A stretch of 64,000 nucleotides of DNA from JACCXG01 sp963785755 (GTDB taxonomy: Bacteria > Acidobacteriota > Vicinamibacteria > Vicinamibacterales > 2-12-FULL-66-21): contig CAWAXG010000002.1 in assembly GCA_963785755.1 (NCBI GenBank), positions 186,001 to 250,000 on the forward strand, written 5' to 3'. The notes below the pieces were generated by a model. It was not told the origin of the DNA and searched no databases. It was given only the letters and a program-made list of their open reading frames with translations. Below, piece by piece: positions 44,119 to 53,205 of this stretch (the stretch's first letter is position 1; each line of letters begins with the position of its first letter). The position numbers and the translations under genes were made by a program.

Positions 44119-45756
44119 ATGATTTCGCTCTCCCATATCTCCAAACAGTACGGCCGTCAGATCCTGTTCGTCGACGCGTCGTTCCAGCTCAACCCCGGGG
44201 AGCGCGTCGGCCTCGTCGGACCCAATGGCGCCGGCAAGACGACCGTGTTCCGGATGATCGTGGGCGAAGAAGTCCCCGACGAAGGGGACGTCTCGATTCC
44301 CAGGAAGCTGACGATCGGCTACTTCCGCCAGGACGTCGAGGAGATGTCGGGCAGGACGGTGCTGGACGAGGCGATTGCGGGCAGCGGGCGGGTCGGCGGC
44401 CTCCACCACGAGCTCGAAGGACTGAACCAGGCGATGGCGGATCCCGCGCGGGCCGGCGAGATGGACGCGATCCTCGCCAGGTTCGGCGAAGTGCAGGAGG
44501 AGTACGAGCATCTCGGCGGCTACGCGCTCGAGAGCCAGGCGCGCGAGGTGCTGCACGGCCTCGGCTTCGACGACGAGCGCATCGACGGCGACGTCGGCGC
44601 GCTGTCGGGCGGATGGAAGATGCGCGTCGCGATGGCCCGCGTGCTGCTCGGCCGCCCCGATGTCCTGCTGATGGACGAGCCGACGAATCACCTCGACATC
44701 GAGTCGATCATCTGGCTCGAGGCCTTCCTCAAATCGCTCCCGGGCGCGCTGCTGATGACGTCGCACGACAAGGACTTCATGAACCGCCTGGTCACGCGGA
44801 TCGCCGAGATCGATGGCGGGGAGATCACGGCCTACACCGGGAACTACGATTTCTACGAACGTGAGCGCGCGGTCCGTGAGGCCAATCGCGAGGCGGCCTA
44901 CGCCAGGCAGCAGGCGATGCTGGCCAAGGAGCAGCGGTTCATCGAGCGGTTCGCGGCGCACGCGGCGAAGGCAGCGCAGGTCCAGAGCCGGGTCAAGGCG
45001 CTCGAGAAAATCGAGCGCGTCGAGCCACCGAAAAAGCGCCGCGTCGTCGAGTTCGACTTCCGGCAGCCGTCCCGATCGGGGGAACAGGTGGCGGTGCTGG
45101 AGGACCTCAGCAAGGCGTATGGACGGCGGGTGGTCCACGAAGGGGTCAACATGACGATCCGCCGCGGCGAGCGCTGGTGCGTCATGGGGCGGAACGGCGC
45201 GGGCAAGACCACGCTGCTGCGGATGATCGCCGGGCAGCTCTCGCCCGATCGCGGTCAGGTGGTGATCGGGGCGAGCGTCAGGATGGGCTACTTCGCGCAG
45301 CAGGCGCTCGATCTCCTCAATCCGGATCTGACGGTGTGGGAGCAGATCGAGCGCGACTTCCCGCACGAGTCGACCGGCGTGCTGCGCAACCTGCTCGGCG
45401 CCTTCCAGTTCTCCGGCGACGACGTGGAGAAGAAGATCCGATCGCTGTCGGGCGGCGAAAAGACCCGCCTCGTCATGGCGCGCATGCTGCTCGATCCGCC
45501 GAACTTCCTCGTGCTCGACGAGCCGACCAACCACCTCGATCTCGCGACGAAGGAAATGCTGGTGTCATCGCTCTCGGATTTCGAGGGCACGATGATCTTC
45601 GTCTCGCATGACCGTATGTTCCTGCGCGGGCTGAGCAACCGCGTCCTCGAGCTCGGCGGCGAGAGCGGCACGGAGACGCAGCCGCACCTGTATCCGGGGT
45701 CCTACGCGGAGTACGTGCAGCGCACCGGCCACGAAGCACCAGGCGTGCACGCCTGA
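44119..45756 (+). CDS. ABC-F family ATPase (ribosome-associated, EttA/Uup/YbiT-like)
   Basis: A 545-residue soluble protein with two ATP-binding cassettes and no membrane segment. Cassette 1: Walker A GPNGAGKTT (about 35-43), signature LSGGWKMRVAMARVLL, Walker B VLLMDEPTNHLD. The charged P-site linker spans about 240-315 (ARQQAMLAKEQRFIERFAAH). Cassette 2: GRNGAGKTTLLRM, signature LSGGEKTRLVMARMLL, Walker B LVLDEPTNHLD. ABC-F proteins bind the ribosomal E site and act on translation; a few give antibiotic resistance. The linker is of housekeeping length, which favours a translation factor over a resistance protein. Gene is monocistronic. Confidence 0.93.
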   Translation: MISLSHISKQYGRQILFVDASFQLNPGERVGLVGPNGAGKTTVFRMIVGEEVPDEGDVSIPRKLTIGYFRQDVEEMSGRTVLDEAIAGSGRVGGLHHELEGLNQAMADPARAGEMDAILARFGEVQEEYEHLGGYALESQAREVLHGLGFDDERIDGDVGALSGGWKMRVAMARVLLGRPDVLLMDEPTNHLDIESIIWLEAFLKSLPGALLMTSHDKDFMNRLVTRIAEIDGGEITAYTGNYDFYERERAVREANREAAYARQQAMLAKEQRFIERFAAHAAKAAQVQSRVKALEKIERVEPPKKRRVVEFDFRQPSRSGEQVAVLEDLSKAYGRRVVHEGVNMTIRRGERWCVMGRNGAGKTTLLRMIAGQLSPDRGQVVIGASVRMGYFAQQALDLLNPDLTVWEQIERDFPHESTGVLRNLLGAFQFSGDDVEKKIRSLSGGEKTRLVMARMLLDPPNFLVLDEPTNHLDLATKEMLVSSLSDFEGTMIFVSHDRMFLRGLSNRVLELGGESGTETQPHLYPGSYAEYVQRTGHEAPGVHA

Positions 45757-45763
45757 GGATCGA

Positions 45764-45913
45764 TCAGCCCTTGGCGCGGCGGCGCTTCTCGCCGGACGCC
45801 GGCTTCTCGGCGGCCGTGGCGCCCGCGACCATCGCGCGGATCCTGGCGCGCCGGATTACGGCCCGCTTGCGGTTCTTCTGGAATCTCGCCTTGTCGCCGT
45901 TCTTTTCAGACAT
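45764..45913 (-). CDS. Small highly basic protein (49 aa)
   Basis: A short ORF on the minus strand, convergent with the ABC-F gene and ending 8 bp from its stop. The product starts MSEKNGDKARFQKNRKRAVI and ends GEKRRRAKG, with about 17 Lys/Arg of 49. Short proteins that start with a similar DKARF-KNRKR pattern occur in several high-GC phyla as conserved hypotheticals, by my recollection of such annotations. The composition suggests RNA or ribosome binding. It is too short for most gene finders; the start ATG is at 45913 and no strong Shine-Dalgarno is visible. Confidence 0.6.
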   Translation of the reverse strand: MSEKNGDKARFQKNRKRAVIRRARIRAMVAGATAAEKPASGEKRRRAKG

Positions 45914-45924
45914 CGGGCTACGCT

Positions 45925-46165
45925 ATCACGTACACGTGCTACGTCATACGTGCTGCGTGCGAACGTGCGTTTCGTGCTGCGTGCTACGTGCTGCGTGCAA
46001 ACGTGCGGCTCGTGCTACGTGCTACGTGCGGTTCGTGCTACGCGCTGCGTGCTCGTGCAACCTGCACGTGTCTGTCGGCAGACTAGGCGGCACGAGAGTC
46101 GAGCACGTCCGCACGTGAGCGCGGCAGCCTGTAAGCCGGCACGTGACACGTAGCACGTAGCACCT
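45925..46165. repeat. Heptamer-repeat element, ACGTGCT family, copy 4 (inverted arms), overlapping the 3' end of glgB
   Basis: Units TACGTGCT, CGTGCTACGTGC and GTGCGTTTCGTGC fill 45925-46065, an ordinary spacer lies at about 46070-46100, and complementary GCACGTGACACGTAGCACG follows to 46165. The glgB reading frame runs into this element from the right, so its last 50 codons are repeat DNA. Confidence 0.85.
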
Positions 46166-48355
46166 ACTGAGCGACGGCTTGAGCAGCAGGAATCCGAGCG
46201 GGGGGAGATTGAGCTGGAGCGACTGGGCGTAGCCGTGCGCTGCAATCGGCTGCGAGAAGACCATCCCGCCGTTGCCAAGGTTGGTGCCACCGTACACTTC
46301 CGAGTCGCTGTTGAGGAGCTCGGCGAATGCGCCGGCGATGGGCACGCCGATGCGGTAGCCGTCGCGCGGCACCGGCGTGAAGTTCAACAGCGCGATCAGC
46401 TGATCGTTCGGATCGCGCGCCCGCCGGATGAGCGAGATCACGCTGTTCTCGTTGTCGTTGCAGTCGATCCACTGAAAGCCGGGCTGATCGAAATCGACCT
46501 GGTGCAGCGCCGGTTCGGCGGCGTAGGTCCGGTTCAGATCCTGGACGAATCGCTTGATCCCCGCGTGCATCGGATAGTCGAGCAGGTGCCAGTCGAGGCT
46601 CTGATCGTAGTTCCACTCGCGCCCCTGCCCGAACTCCATGCCCATGAACATCAGCTTCTTGCCGGGGTGCGAGTACATGTATCCGTAGAGCGCCCGCAGC
46701 GTCGCCGCCTTCCGCCAGTCGTCGCCCGGGATCTTCTCGAACATCGATCCTTTCGTGTGCACCACCTCGTCGTGCGAGAACGGCAGGACGAAGTTCTCGG
46801 TAAAGGCGTAGAGCAGCGAAAACGTCAGATGATGGTGGTCATAGCGGCGGAAGACCGGATCCTTCTTGATGTACGCGAGGGTGTCGTTCATCCAGCCCAT
46901 GTTCCACTTGTAGGTGAAACCGAGACCGCCGAGGTAGGTCGGGCGGCTCACGGACGGCCACGAGGTCGATTCCTCGGCGACGACGATCGAGCCGGGCTGT
47001 TCCGCGTGCGTCAGGGTATTGAGCTGACGGATGAACTCGATCGCCTCGATGTTCTCCCGGCCGCCGTAGCGATTCGGCACCCATTCTCCCTCCCGCCGCG
47101 AATAATCGAGATACAGCATCGACGCGACCGCGTCGACGCGAAGCCCGTCGGCGTGGAATTCATGGAGCCAGTAGAGCGCGTTCGCCAGCAGGAAGTTCCG
47201 CACTTCGTTGCGCCCGTAGTTGAAGATCAGCGTGCCCCAGTCGCGGTGCTCGCCCTGGCGGGGATCCGCGTGCTCGTAGAGCGCGGTCCCGTCGAACCTG
47301 GCCAGCGCGTGGGCATCCTTGGGAAAGTGGCCGGGAACCCAGTCGAGGATCACGCCGATGCCGTGGCAGTGACACGCGTCGACGAACGCGCGGAAATCGT
47401 CCGGCGATCCGAAGCGGCTGGTCGGCGCGTAGAACCCGGTGACCTGATAACCCCACGATCCCGCGAAGGGGTGCTCCATGACCGGCAGCAGCTCGATGTG
47501 CGTGTAGCCCATCTCCTTGACGTACGGGATGAGACGCTCGGCGAGCTCGCGGTAGGTCAGGAAGCGATGACCCTCCTCGGGCGCCCGCGCCCAGGACCCG
47601 AGATGGACCTCATAGATCGCCATCGGCCGGGCGAACCATCCTGCGGCCTGCGTGCGGTCCCGCATCCAGTCGTGATCGTTCCACGTATGTTCGGATCTGG
47701 TGATCACCGCGGCGGACAGCGGTGGCACCTCGAATGCGGACGCATAGGGATCGATCTTGAGGACGATCTGGCCGTTCCGGGAACGCAGCTCGAACTTGTA
47801 GCGATGGCCGACATGCGCGGCCGGGATGAAGATCTCCCACACGCCGCTCGAGCCCAGTGACCGCATGGGATGCACGCGTCCATCCCAGCCGTTGAAATCA
47901 CCGACGACGCTGACGCGCCGCGCGTTGGGGGCCCAGACCGCGAAGTGGACGCCGTCGGCGGAGCCGACGCGTATCGGATGGGCGCCGAACTTGTCGTAGA
48001 GCCGGGTGTGTTTTCCCTCGCCGAACAGATAGAGATCGAAGTCTCCGAGGACGCGCCCGTAGCGATACGGGTCGTCGATGAGCGCGGTGTGTCCGTCGGG
48101 GTACCTCGCCTCCAGCCGGTAGTCGGGGATCTCGTGCACACCGTCGAGCACGATTTCGAACACGCCCGCCCGGTGCTGGCGCTCCAACCGTGCCGGCTCC
48201 GTTTCGGGCCGCACGACGCTCACCTGTTCGGCCCCCGGCAGCATCGCGCGGATGCAGAGCCCGCGCTCGACGAGATGAGGACCGAGGACGGAAAACGGAT
48301 CGGCGTGCCGGGCGCCGGCGATCGCGTCGATGGCGCGGTCGGCCGCAGTCTTCAC
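46022..48355 (-). CDS. glgB: 1,4-alpha-glucan branching enzyme, C terminus extended into repeat DNA
   Basis: From the GTG at 48355 the protein is 777 residues. It has an N-terminal CBM48-like pair ([21 protein letters not shown] type segments, about 130-210) and a GH13 barrel with the catalytic Asp in [14 protein letters not shown], the acid Glu in [11 protein letters not shown] and the Asp in [15 protein letters not shown]. It makes alpha-1,6 branches in glycogen. Natural enzymes end near [11 protein letters not shown]; here about 50 more residues follow, encoded by the ACGTGCT repeat. The start overlaps the upstream gene stop by 4 bp (GTGA). The longer upstream frame to 48493 is discarded because it overlaps that gene. 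Confidence 0.93.
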   Translation of the reverse strand: MKTAADRAIDAIAGARHADPFSVLGPHLVERGLCIRAMLPGAEQVSVVRPETEPARLERQHRAGVFEIVLDGVHEIPDYRLEARYPDGHTALIDDPYRYGRVLGDFDLYLFGEGKHTRLYDKFGAHPIRVGSADGVHFAVWAPNARRVSVVGDFNGWDGRVHPMRSLGSSGVWEIFIPAAHVGHRYKFELRSRNGQIVLKIDPYASAFEVPPLSAAVITRSEHTWNDHDWMRDRTQAAGWFARPMAIYEVHLGSWARAPEEGHRFLTYRELAERLIPYVKEMGYTHIELLPVMEHPFAGSWGYQVTGFYAPTSRFGSPDDFRAFVDACHCHGIGVILDWVPGHFPKDAHALARFDGTALYEHADPRQGEHRDWGTLIFNYGRNEVRNFLLANALYWLHEFHADGLRVDAVASMLYLDYSRREGEWVPNRYGGRENIEAIEFIRQLNTLTHAEQPGSIVVAEESTSWPSVSRPTYLGGLGFTYKWNMGWMNDTLAYIKKDPVFRRYDHHHLTFSLLYAFTENFVLPFSHDEVVHTKGSMFEKIPGDDWRKAATLRALYGYMYSHPGKKLMFMGMEFGQGREWNYDQSLDWHLLDYPMHAGIKRFVQDLNRTYAAEPALHQVDFDQPGFQWIDCNDNENSVISLIRRARDPNDQLIALLNFTPVPRDGYRIGVPIAGAFAELLNSDSEVYGGTNLGNGGMVFSQPIAAHGYAQSLQLNLPPLGFLLLKPSLSRCYVLRVTCRLTGCRAHVRTCSTLVPPSLPTDTCRLHEHAARSTNRT

Positions 48356-48915
48356 TGATCGCTCCCGTTGCCTGACGGGAGGTCGCCAGCCAGCTCGGCG
48401 CGCGGAACGAGCCACCGGTCCCGTTCCGACTCGTCTGGACGATCGGCTGGACCGCCGATCGATGTCAGGCCCGTCACGTAGTACGTCGGGCACCAGCCGG
48501 TGAAACCCGTCAGCGCCGTCGAGAGCCCGAGCAGGCGGAGCGGCAACCGATAAGCGCGCGGCGCGGAACCCGCGGCGAGGGCGATCGCCAGCCCGACGGT
48601 GGTGCGGGCCACGCGCTCGAGATCGCCGACGTTCTGCAAGCCGAGCCGCTCGTGCGCCTGCTCGCGGGTGAGCATCTGGCGCTCGACCAGCGCCGCCGTC
48701 AGCGTGTCGTTGTCCGGCTCCACGAGCGCCTGTGCCCCCAGACCCAGGTCAATCGTCGGCGTACGACGATCGCCGTGGTTGAGAGACTTGGCGCGCTCGA
48801 GCGCGTCCAGATCCTCATCGATGTTGAGGTAGTGGTAAGGGACGTGAAGCCGCCGGAGGAGACGCTGGGAACGTCGCGTGTCTTCGCACCAGTCGGCGCC
48901 AAAAACAGTGATCAT
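48352..48915 (-). CDS. Glutaredoxin-like domain fused to a DUF2892-type membrane region
   Basis: About 187 residues from the ATG at 48915 ([20 protein letters not shown]). Residues 1-75 have a thioredoxin/glutaredoxin-like fold with a monothiol-type WCEDT site and the cis-proline context RRTPTIDLG. Residues about 105-165 contain a hydrophobic hairpin ([40 protein letters not shown]) of the DUF2892 inner-membrane type. This fusion is known in bacteria and may handle thiol redox at the membrane. Its stop overlaps the glgB start (GTGA), so it is translationally coupled with a glycogen gene, which makes no obvious functional sense. The upstream ATG at 48963 gives a less plausible N terminus. Confidence 0.8.
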   Translation of the reverse strand: MITVFGADWCEDTRRSQRLLRRLHVPYHYLNIDEDLDALERAKSLNHGDRRTPTIDLGLGAQALVEPDNDTLTAALVERQMLTREQAHERLGLQNVGDLERVARTTVGLAIALAAGSAPRAYRLPLRLLGLSTALTGFTGWCPTYYVTGLTSIGGPADRPDESERDRWLVPRAELAGDLPSGNGSDQ

Positions 48916-48984
48916 CTGCCGATCATGACACTGCCGAAATGCCGGGATTGCCAAAATTGCCAAAAATTTTGCGCGACGGCGCCG

Positions 48985-49593
48985 TCACAGCGCCGTCAAC
49001 AATGACGCCAGCGTCAGCGTCAGCGAGGTGAGAAGCAACCACAGTGCCGCGGTGGCCGCTGAATGCTCCGGCTGCGACGGATCCGCGTCCCGTGCGCCGC
49101 TCGGATCCGACGCCCCGGCCCGCGACGACCAGGCCGAGACGTGCTGCCAGGAGACGAAGGCGCAGCCCAACGCCGCGATCGCGAGCAGCCACCCGCTCCC
49201 CATCAGGGCCTTCGGCACGACCGCGCGCATGCCGGGCAGCCAGACGCCGAGCGCCGCCGACGTCATCAGCAGACCGAATGCCATGACGGCAACCATCCGC
49301 AGCTGCCCGAGCGCGCGGTCCGCGGCCTGCCGCCGGAGCTCGGCCCTGAGCGCCTCCTCGGCCCGCAGACGTTCGGCATCCAGGTGCGAACGCTCGAGAT
49401 CCATCCGTGCGCGGTCGCGGTCGAAGGCCTCTTTCAGGGCGGCCACGACCACGCCCGCGAGCCGGGTCTCGAGCTGCCCGAGCGGTCCGCCGCCGGCAGA
49501 AGGCATCTCCTCATCGGACCGGCGAAACCTGCCGGACATCTGCACGAGGCCGGAAACCGTATCGAGCACCCGCATCCACTGACCGATACCCAT
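48985..49593 (-). CDS. Membrane protein of unknown function with coiled coil
   Basis: A 202-residue protein: a soluble start, a charged helix at about 55-95 (AFDRDRARMDLERSHLDAER) likely to be a coiled coil, then three hydrophobic segments at about 98-117 (MVAVMAFGLLMTSAALGVWL), 129-150 and 182-200. I do not recognise a family; phage-holin-superfamily YqjD/DUF883 or PspB-like proteins have a comparable layout. It lies in the same direction as the glutaredoxin-like gene, about 70 bp upstream, and may belong to the same transcript. Confidence 0.65.
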   Translation of the reverse strand: MGIGQWMRVLDTVSGLVQMSGRFRRSDEEMPSAGGGPLGQLETRLAGVVVAALKEAFDRDRARMDLERSHLDAERLRAEEALRAELRRQAADRALGQLRMVAVMAFGLLMTSAALGVWLPGMRAVVPKALMGSGWLLAIAALGCAFVSWQHVSAWSSRAGASDPSGARDADPSQPEHSAATAALWLLLTSLTLTLASLLTAL

Positions 49594-49675
49594 GGTCCCC
49601 GAGCTTATGAAGAGGAAGCCTGCGCGCGCAAGGGTGATCGATATGGCTTAGCTTGAACGAGGGCGAGCCGTGGGG

Positions 49676-49740
49676 TTCACCGCTGAACCCTGAACCAAAG
49701 AACCCTTGAACCGACGAGGCGAAGCCAAGTGACAGGCGAA
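49676..49740. repeat. Octamer-repeat element, TTCARGGG family, copy 4 (short)
   Basis: A short arm of CTGAACCC units ending in GAACCGACGAGGCGAAGC (49708-49725), the same edge as copies 2 and 3 with one extra G. It lies upstream of the padR promoter region. Confidence 0.75.
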
Positions 49741-49750
49741 GCCTCCACTC

Positions 49751-49806
49751 CTATTGACATTCGATAGGAACCGGACGACACTGTTCCTCGTATAGACACT
49801 CGATAC
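49751..49806 (+). promoter_or_regulatory. Two tandem 17-bp dyads upstream of padR (putative PadR operators)
   Basis: CTATTGACATTCGATAG (49751-49767) and GTATAGACACTCGATAC (49790-49806) share the form NTAT-N9-ATAN with a common GACAYTCG core, 39 bp apart. The second ends 11 bp before the padR ATG. The first contains a perfect -35 hexamer, TTGACA (49754-49759). PadR proteins bind dyads of this general size in front of their own gene, so these are probably autoregulatory sites that also control the ADOP genes behind. Confidence 0.65.
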
Positions 49807-49817
49807 AAGGAGCCGGC

Positions 49818-50147
49818 ATGGCCGACCGTCGGGAGACCCTGCTGCAGGGCACGCTGGATCTGCTGATTCTCAAGTCACTCGCGGCTGGCGAGCTGCATGG
49901 GCTTGGGGTGTCGCGCCGCATCGAGCAAATTACCGGCGGCACCTTCGCCGTGCAGCCGGGATCGCTCTTTCCGGCGCTCCATCGGCTCGAGGAAGCGGGC
50001 TGGCTCGAGTCCGACTGGCAGCCGTCGGAAAACAACCGGCGCGCCAAGTACTACAAGCTCACCAAGACCGGCAAGCGCCAGCTCGGCGAAGAGACCGCGC
50101 ACTGGAACAAGATTGCGCTCGCGATCGCGCGCGCGCTCGAAGCGTAA
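49818..50147 (+). CDS. PadR-family transcriptional repressor
   Basis: A 109-residue winged-helix protein: LLQGTLDLLILKSLAAGELH (about 8-27), GVSRRIEQITGGTFAVQPGS, the recognition stretch SLFPALHRLEEAGWLESDW (about 49-67) and the wing YYKLTKTGKRQL. It is the short, ADOP-associated subtype without the long C-terminal dimerisation helix. PadR genes in Acidobacteriota almost always sit directly before ADOP permeases; here the first ADOP starts 134 bp later. It likely represses this set in response to an unknown ligand. Confidence 0.93.
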   Translation: MADRRETLLQGTLDLLILKSLAAGELHGLGVSRRIEQITGGTFAVQPGSLFPALHRLEEAGWLESDWQPSENNRRAKYYKLTKTGKRQLGEETAHWNKIALAIARALEA

Positions 50148-50155
50148 TCCATAAA

Positions 50156-50240
50156 GGTTCAAGAGTTCACAGGTTCAAGGGTTCAGCGGTTCGGGTTCAG
50201 GGGTTCAAAAGTTCAGAGGTTCGGTTCACGGGTTCGTCGT
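50156..50240. repeat. Octamer-repeat element, TTCARGGG family, copy 5 (one arm)
   Basis: GGTTCAAGG/GGTTCAGCGG units fill the padR-ADOP gap in one orientation, with no inverted arm. If padR and the ADOP genes are one transcript, the repeat is in its message. Confidence 0.8.
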
Positions 50241-50280
50241 GAAGCATTCGGGCTTCATGAGCGGCTTCGGGGAAGTGACC

Positions 50281-52944
50281 ATGTCGACGATCACCCACCT
50301 TCGCAACCTGTGGCGGAACATCGTGCACCGTGGTCGGGTCGAGCGCGATCTCGATGACGAGCTGCGCAGCGTCTTCGAGCAGCTGGTCGCGGAGAAGACG
50401 CACGCCGGGATGGCGCCGGCGGAGGCTCGGCGTCAGGCGACCCTGGAGATGGGGCGCCTGGAGTCGGTCAAGGCTCAGGTGCGCGAGAGCAGGAGCGGCG
50501 CGGGCCTCGAGACGCTGTGGCACGACATCCGGTTCGCCGCGCGCTTGCTGCGCCGGACGCCGGCGTTTGCGCTGGCCGCGATCGTGTCGCTGGCCTTGGG
50601 CCTCGGGGCGAACAGCGCCGTGTTCGGGCTGGTCAACGCGCTCCAGCTGCGGAGTCTGCCGGTCGCTCACGCCGAGGAGCTCGGCGAGATTCGTCTCGAC
50701 GGACCGCGCTGCTGCCGCCATACCAGCCGCAACCGGCAGGTTTCGGTGCCGCTGTGGCAGGAGATCGTGAAGCGACAGCAGGCGTTCGCCTCGGTGTTCG
50801 CGTTCGCCGACACGCGCTTCAATCTGGCGCCGCAGGGCGAGGTGCGCTACGTCGAGGGTTTGTTCGTCTCCGGCGAGTTCTTCCCCGTTCTTGGTGTGGT
50901 GCCCGCTCTCGGCCGCACACTGGGTGCCGCTGACGATCAGCCCGGCTGCAAGAACGCGGGCGCGGTGATCAGCGACGCGCTCTGGCGGACCGACTTCGGC
51001 GCCAGGCCCGACGTGCTGTCGCAGACACTCACCCTTCGCACCACGCAACATCCGATCGTCGGCGTCATGCCGGCCGGATTCTTCGGTGTCGAGATCGGCC
51101 GGCGCTTCGACGTCGCGCTTCCGCTCTGCGCGTCCGGATTCAACCGTCACGATCACTGGTGGCTCGCCGTGATGGGGCGGCTCGCGCCAGGGTGGACGCA
51201 CGAGCAGGCCAGCGCGCATCTTGCCACGCTCGGTCCCTCGTTGCTTGGTGCGGTAACCCCACCCGAGTACAACGCGGAACAAGCGAGGGAATTCGTCACG
51301 CTCCGCATGTCGGTCCACCCGGCCGCCAACGGCATCTCCCCGCTTCGAACGCAATATCAAGAGCCGCTCTGGTTTCTCCTGGCGATCGCCGGGCTCGTCC
51401 TGCTGACGGCCTGCGCCAACGTCGCGAGCCTCTCGCTGGTGCGCGCGACCACGCGTGAAGCGGAGCTCGCGCTGCGCTTCGCGCTCGGCGCGACGACGCT
51501 GCGAGTGGTCAGGCAGCTGGTGATCGAGGGGGCCTTGATTGCGTGCGCCGGAGCGGCCGCCGGGCTCGTGCTCGCCCGCTTCGCGCAGGACGCCGTCATG
51601 GCGGTGCTCAGCACGCGCACCGACCCGATCATTCTCGACGTCAGTCTCGACTGGCGGGTCCTCACCTTCACCACGATCATGGTCCTCTTCACCACGGTCG
51701 CGTTTGCGGTCCTCCCGGCGGTGCGGGCGAGCCGCGGCGCGCAGTTCCAGATTTGCGGAGCGCGCACGACCGGGTCACGGGAACGCACCATCACGCGGGA
51801 AGTGCTGCTCGGAATGCAGGTGGCCATGTCCGTAGTCCTGGTGTCGGCCGCGCTGCTCTTCGTGCTCACGGTGCACAACCTGTCGAGGCTCGATCTCGGA
51901 TTCGCCCGCAACGACCTGCTGGTCGCGAACGTGTTCCTGCTGGATGAGGACTACCCGCCTCCAGCCAGAGCCGCAGCGATGCGCGATCTTACGCAGCGGT
52001 TCGAAGCCATTCCCGGTATTTCGGGTGTCGCGCATTCCGGCACACCGCCCTTTGTGGGCGCGTCGTGGGGGATCGTCGCGCATGCGCAGGGTCCGGCCGG
52101 AGAGATCCAGGGGGAGGCGCACCGGAATCAGGTGTCCGCCGGCTACTTCGCCGTGATGGGGACACGACTGATCGACGGACGTGATTTCGCGGCCCAGGAC
52201 ACGCCCGGTTCACCGAAAGTCGCCGTCGTCAACGAAACCTTCGCCCGCAAGTTCTTCGGCAACGGCAATCCCATCGGCCAGCGATTCGCGGAGGGCAAGA
52301 ACCAGTACCAGATCATCGGCCTGGCCCGGGATTCGAAGCTCCACACCCTGCGCGAAGATTTCCGTCCGATCGCCTACACGGCGGCGTCCCAGGTGGCCGA
52401 ACCCGCCATGACGATCCGCTACCTGATTCGCACGCAGGCCGGCGAGGGCCAGACGATGGAGGCCGTGCGGCAGGCGCTGGCCGAATTCTCCCCCTCGGGC
52501 GCGGTCCGCTTCGCGACGATGAACAGCATGGTGAACGATGGGATCCAGCGCGAACGGCTGCTGGCGGGCCTGTCCGCGTTCTTCGGGCTGGTCGCGATCG
52601 CGCTCGCCTGCGTCGGTGTCTACGGCATCGTCTCGTATGCGGCGAGCAGCCGGCAGCGTGAGATCGGAATCCGCCTGGCCCTCGGCGCGCGCGCGATGGA
52701 CGTCGTGCGCACGGTCCTCGGCCGCGTGGCGCTGGTTGGCGGGGCCGGGCTGCTCTGTGGCGCCGTGCTGACGCTCGTTGCGAGCGCGGCGGCCAAGTCG
52801 TTCGTCTTCGGCGTCGAGCCCGGCGACCCCGCTCTCCTGCTCCTCATCGTCGCCTTCATCATCACGTCGGCCGCCGCCGCCGCGTCGGCGCCGGTGCGGC
52901 GTGCGTTGCGGACCGATCCGGTCGTGTCCTTGAAAGCTGAATGA
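50281..52944 (+). CDS. ADOP-family permease with N-terminal cytoplasmic domain (1)
   Basis: About 887 residues from the ATG at 50281. Residues 1-75 are the PadR-linked N-terminal domain of ADOPs (LRNLWRNIVHRGRVERDLDD; GMAPAEARRQATLEMG). Then follow a membrane helix (FALAAIVSLALGLGANSAVF), a MacB periplasmic domain, FtsX domain 1 (about 370-470, LSLVRATTREAELALRFALG), a second periplasmic domain and FtsX domain 2 (about 770-880, SRQREIGIRLALGARAMDVV). An upstream in-frame GTG at 50239 would place repeat-encoded residues at the N terminus and is rejected. No ATPase partner is nearby. Function unknown, possibly export or signalling at the inner membrane. Confidence 0.93.
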   Translation: MSTITHLRNLWRNIVHRGRVERDLDDELRSVFEQLVAEKTHAGMAPAEARRQATLEMGRLESVKAQVRESRSGAGLETLWHDIRFAARLLRRTPAFALAAIVSLALGLGANSAVFGLVNALQLRSLPVAHAEELGEIRLDGPRCCRHTSRNRQVSVPLWQEIVKRQQAFASVFAFADTRFNLAPQGEVRYVEGLFVSGEFFPVLGVVPALGRTLGAADDQPGCKNAGAVISDALWRTDFGARPDVLSQTLTLRTTQHPIVGVMPAGFFGVEIGRRFDVALPLCASGFNRHDHWWLAVMGRLAPGWTHEQASAHLATLGPSLLGAVTPPEYNAEQAREFVTLRMSVHPAANGISPLRTQYQEPLWFLLAIAGLVLLTACANVASLSLVRATTREAELALRFALGATTLRVVRQLVIEGALIACAGAAAGLVLARFAQDAVMAVLSTRTDPIILDVSLDWRVLTFTTIMVLFTTVAFAVLPAVRASRGAQFQICGARTTGSRERTITREVLLGMQVAMSVVLVSAALLFVLTVHNLSRLDLGFARNDLLVANVFLLDEDYPPPARAAAMRDLTQRFEAIPGISGVAHSGTPPFVGASWGIVAHAQGPAGEIQGEAHRNQVSAGYFAVMGTRLIDGRDFAAQDTPGSPKVAVVNETFARKFFGNGNPIGQRFAEGKNQYQIIGLARDSKLHTLREDFRPIAYTAASQVAEPAMTIRYLIRTQAGEGQTMEAVRQALAEFSPSGAVRFATMNSMVNDGIQRERLLAGLSAFFGLVAIALACVGVYGIVSYAASSRQREIGIRLALGARAMDVVRTVLGRVALVGGAGLLCGAVLTLVASAAAKSFVFGVEPGDPALLLLIVAFIITSAAAAASAPVRRALRTDPVVSLKAE

Positions 52945-53018
52945 ATGGAACTCGGATCGACTGCCTCAGAAGAAGGACGACTGCGCATCGCGCCTGCGAA
53001 GAAAGACGCGACTGTGAA

Positions 53019-53075
53019 GACTTCCAACTGCCAACTCCCAAGACTCGAGCTGTTGACCAAGCGTATTTGGGAGTT
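53019..53075. repeat. Heptamer-repeat element, TTGGGAG family, copy 3 (short inverted arms)
   Basis: CTTCCAACTGCCAACTCCCAAG (53021-53042) and TTTGGGAGTTGCC (53067-53080) face each other across 25 bp, between the two ADOP genes. The rest of the 261-bp gap shows nothing recognisable except the region before 53206, which should hold the ribosome binding site. Confidence 0.7.
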
Positions 53076-53205
53076 GCCCGTCGTCGCTCGTCGGTCGCAG
53101 GCGACGAGTCTGGCGAGGCCTCGCCGTGGCGCGCGGCGAACCGTACGCGCGAGGCGGGGAAGCGGATTGAGACGTTCATGTCGACCACTCTGAGATAGCG
53201 AATCC

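Noticed and set aside
48356..48493. N-terminal extension of GlgB
   Set aside because: Overlaps the coding part of the glutaredoxin-like gene and is Arg/Ser-rich; the GTG at 48355 overlaps the upstream stop as in coupled genes.
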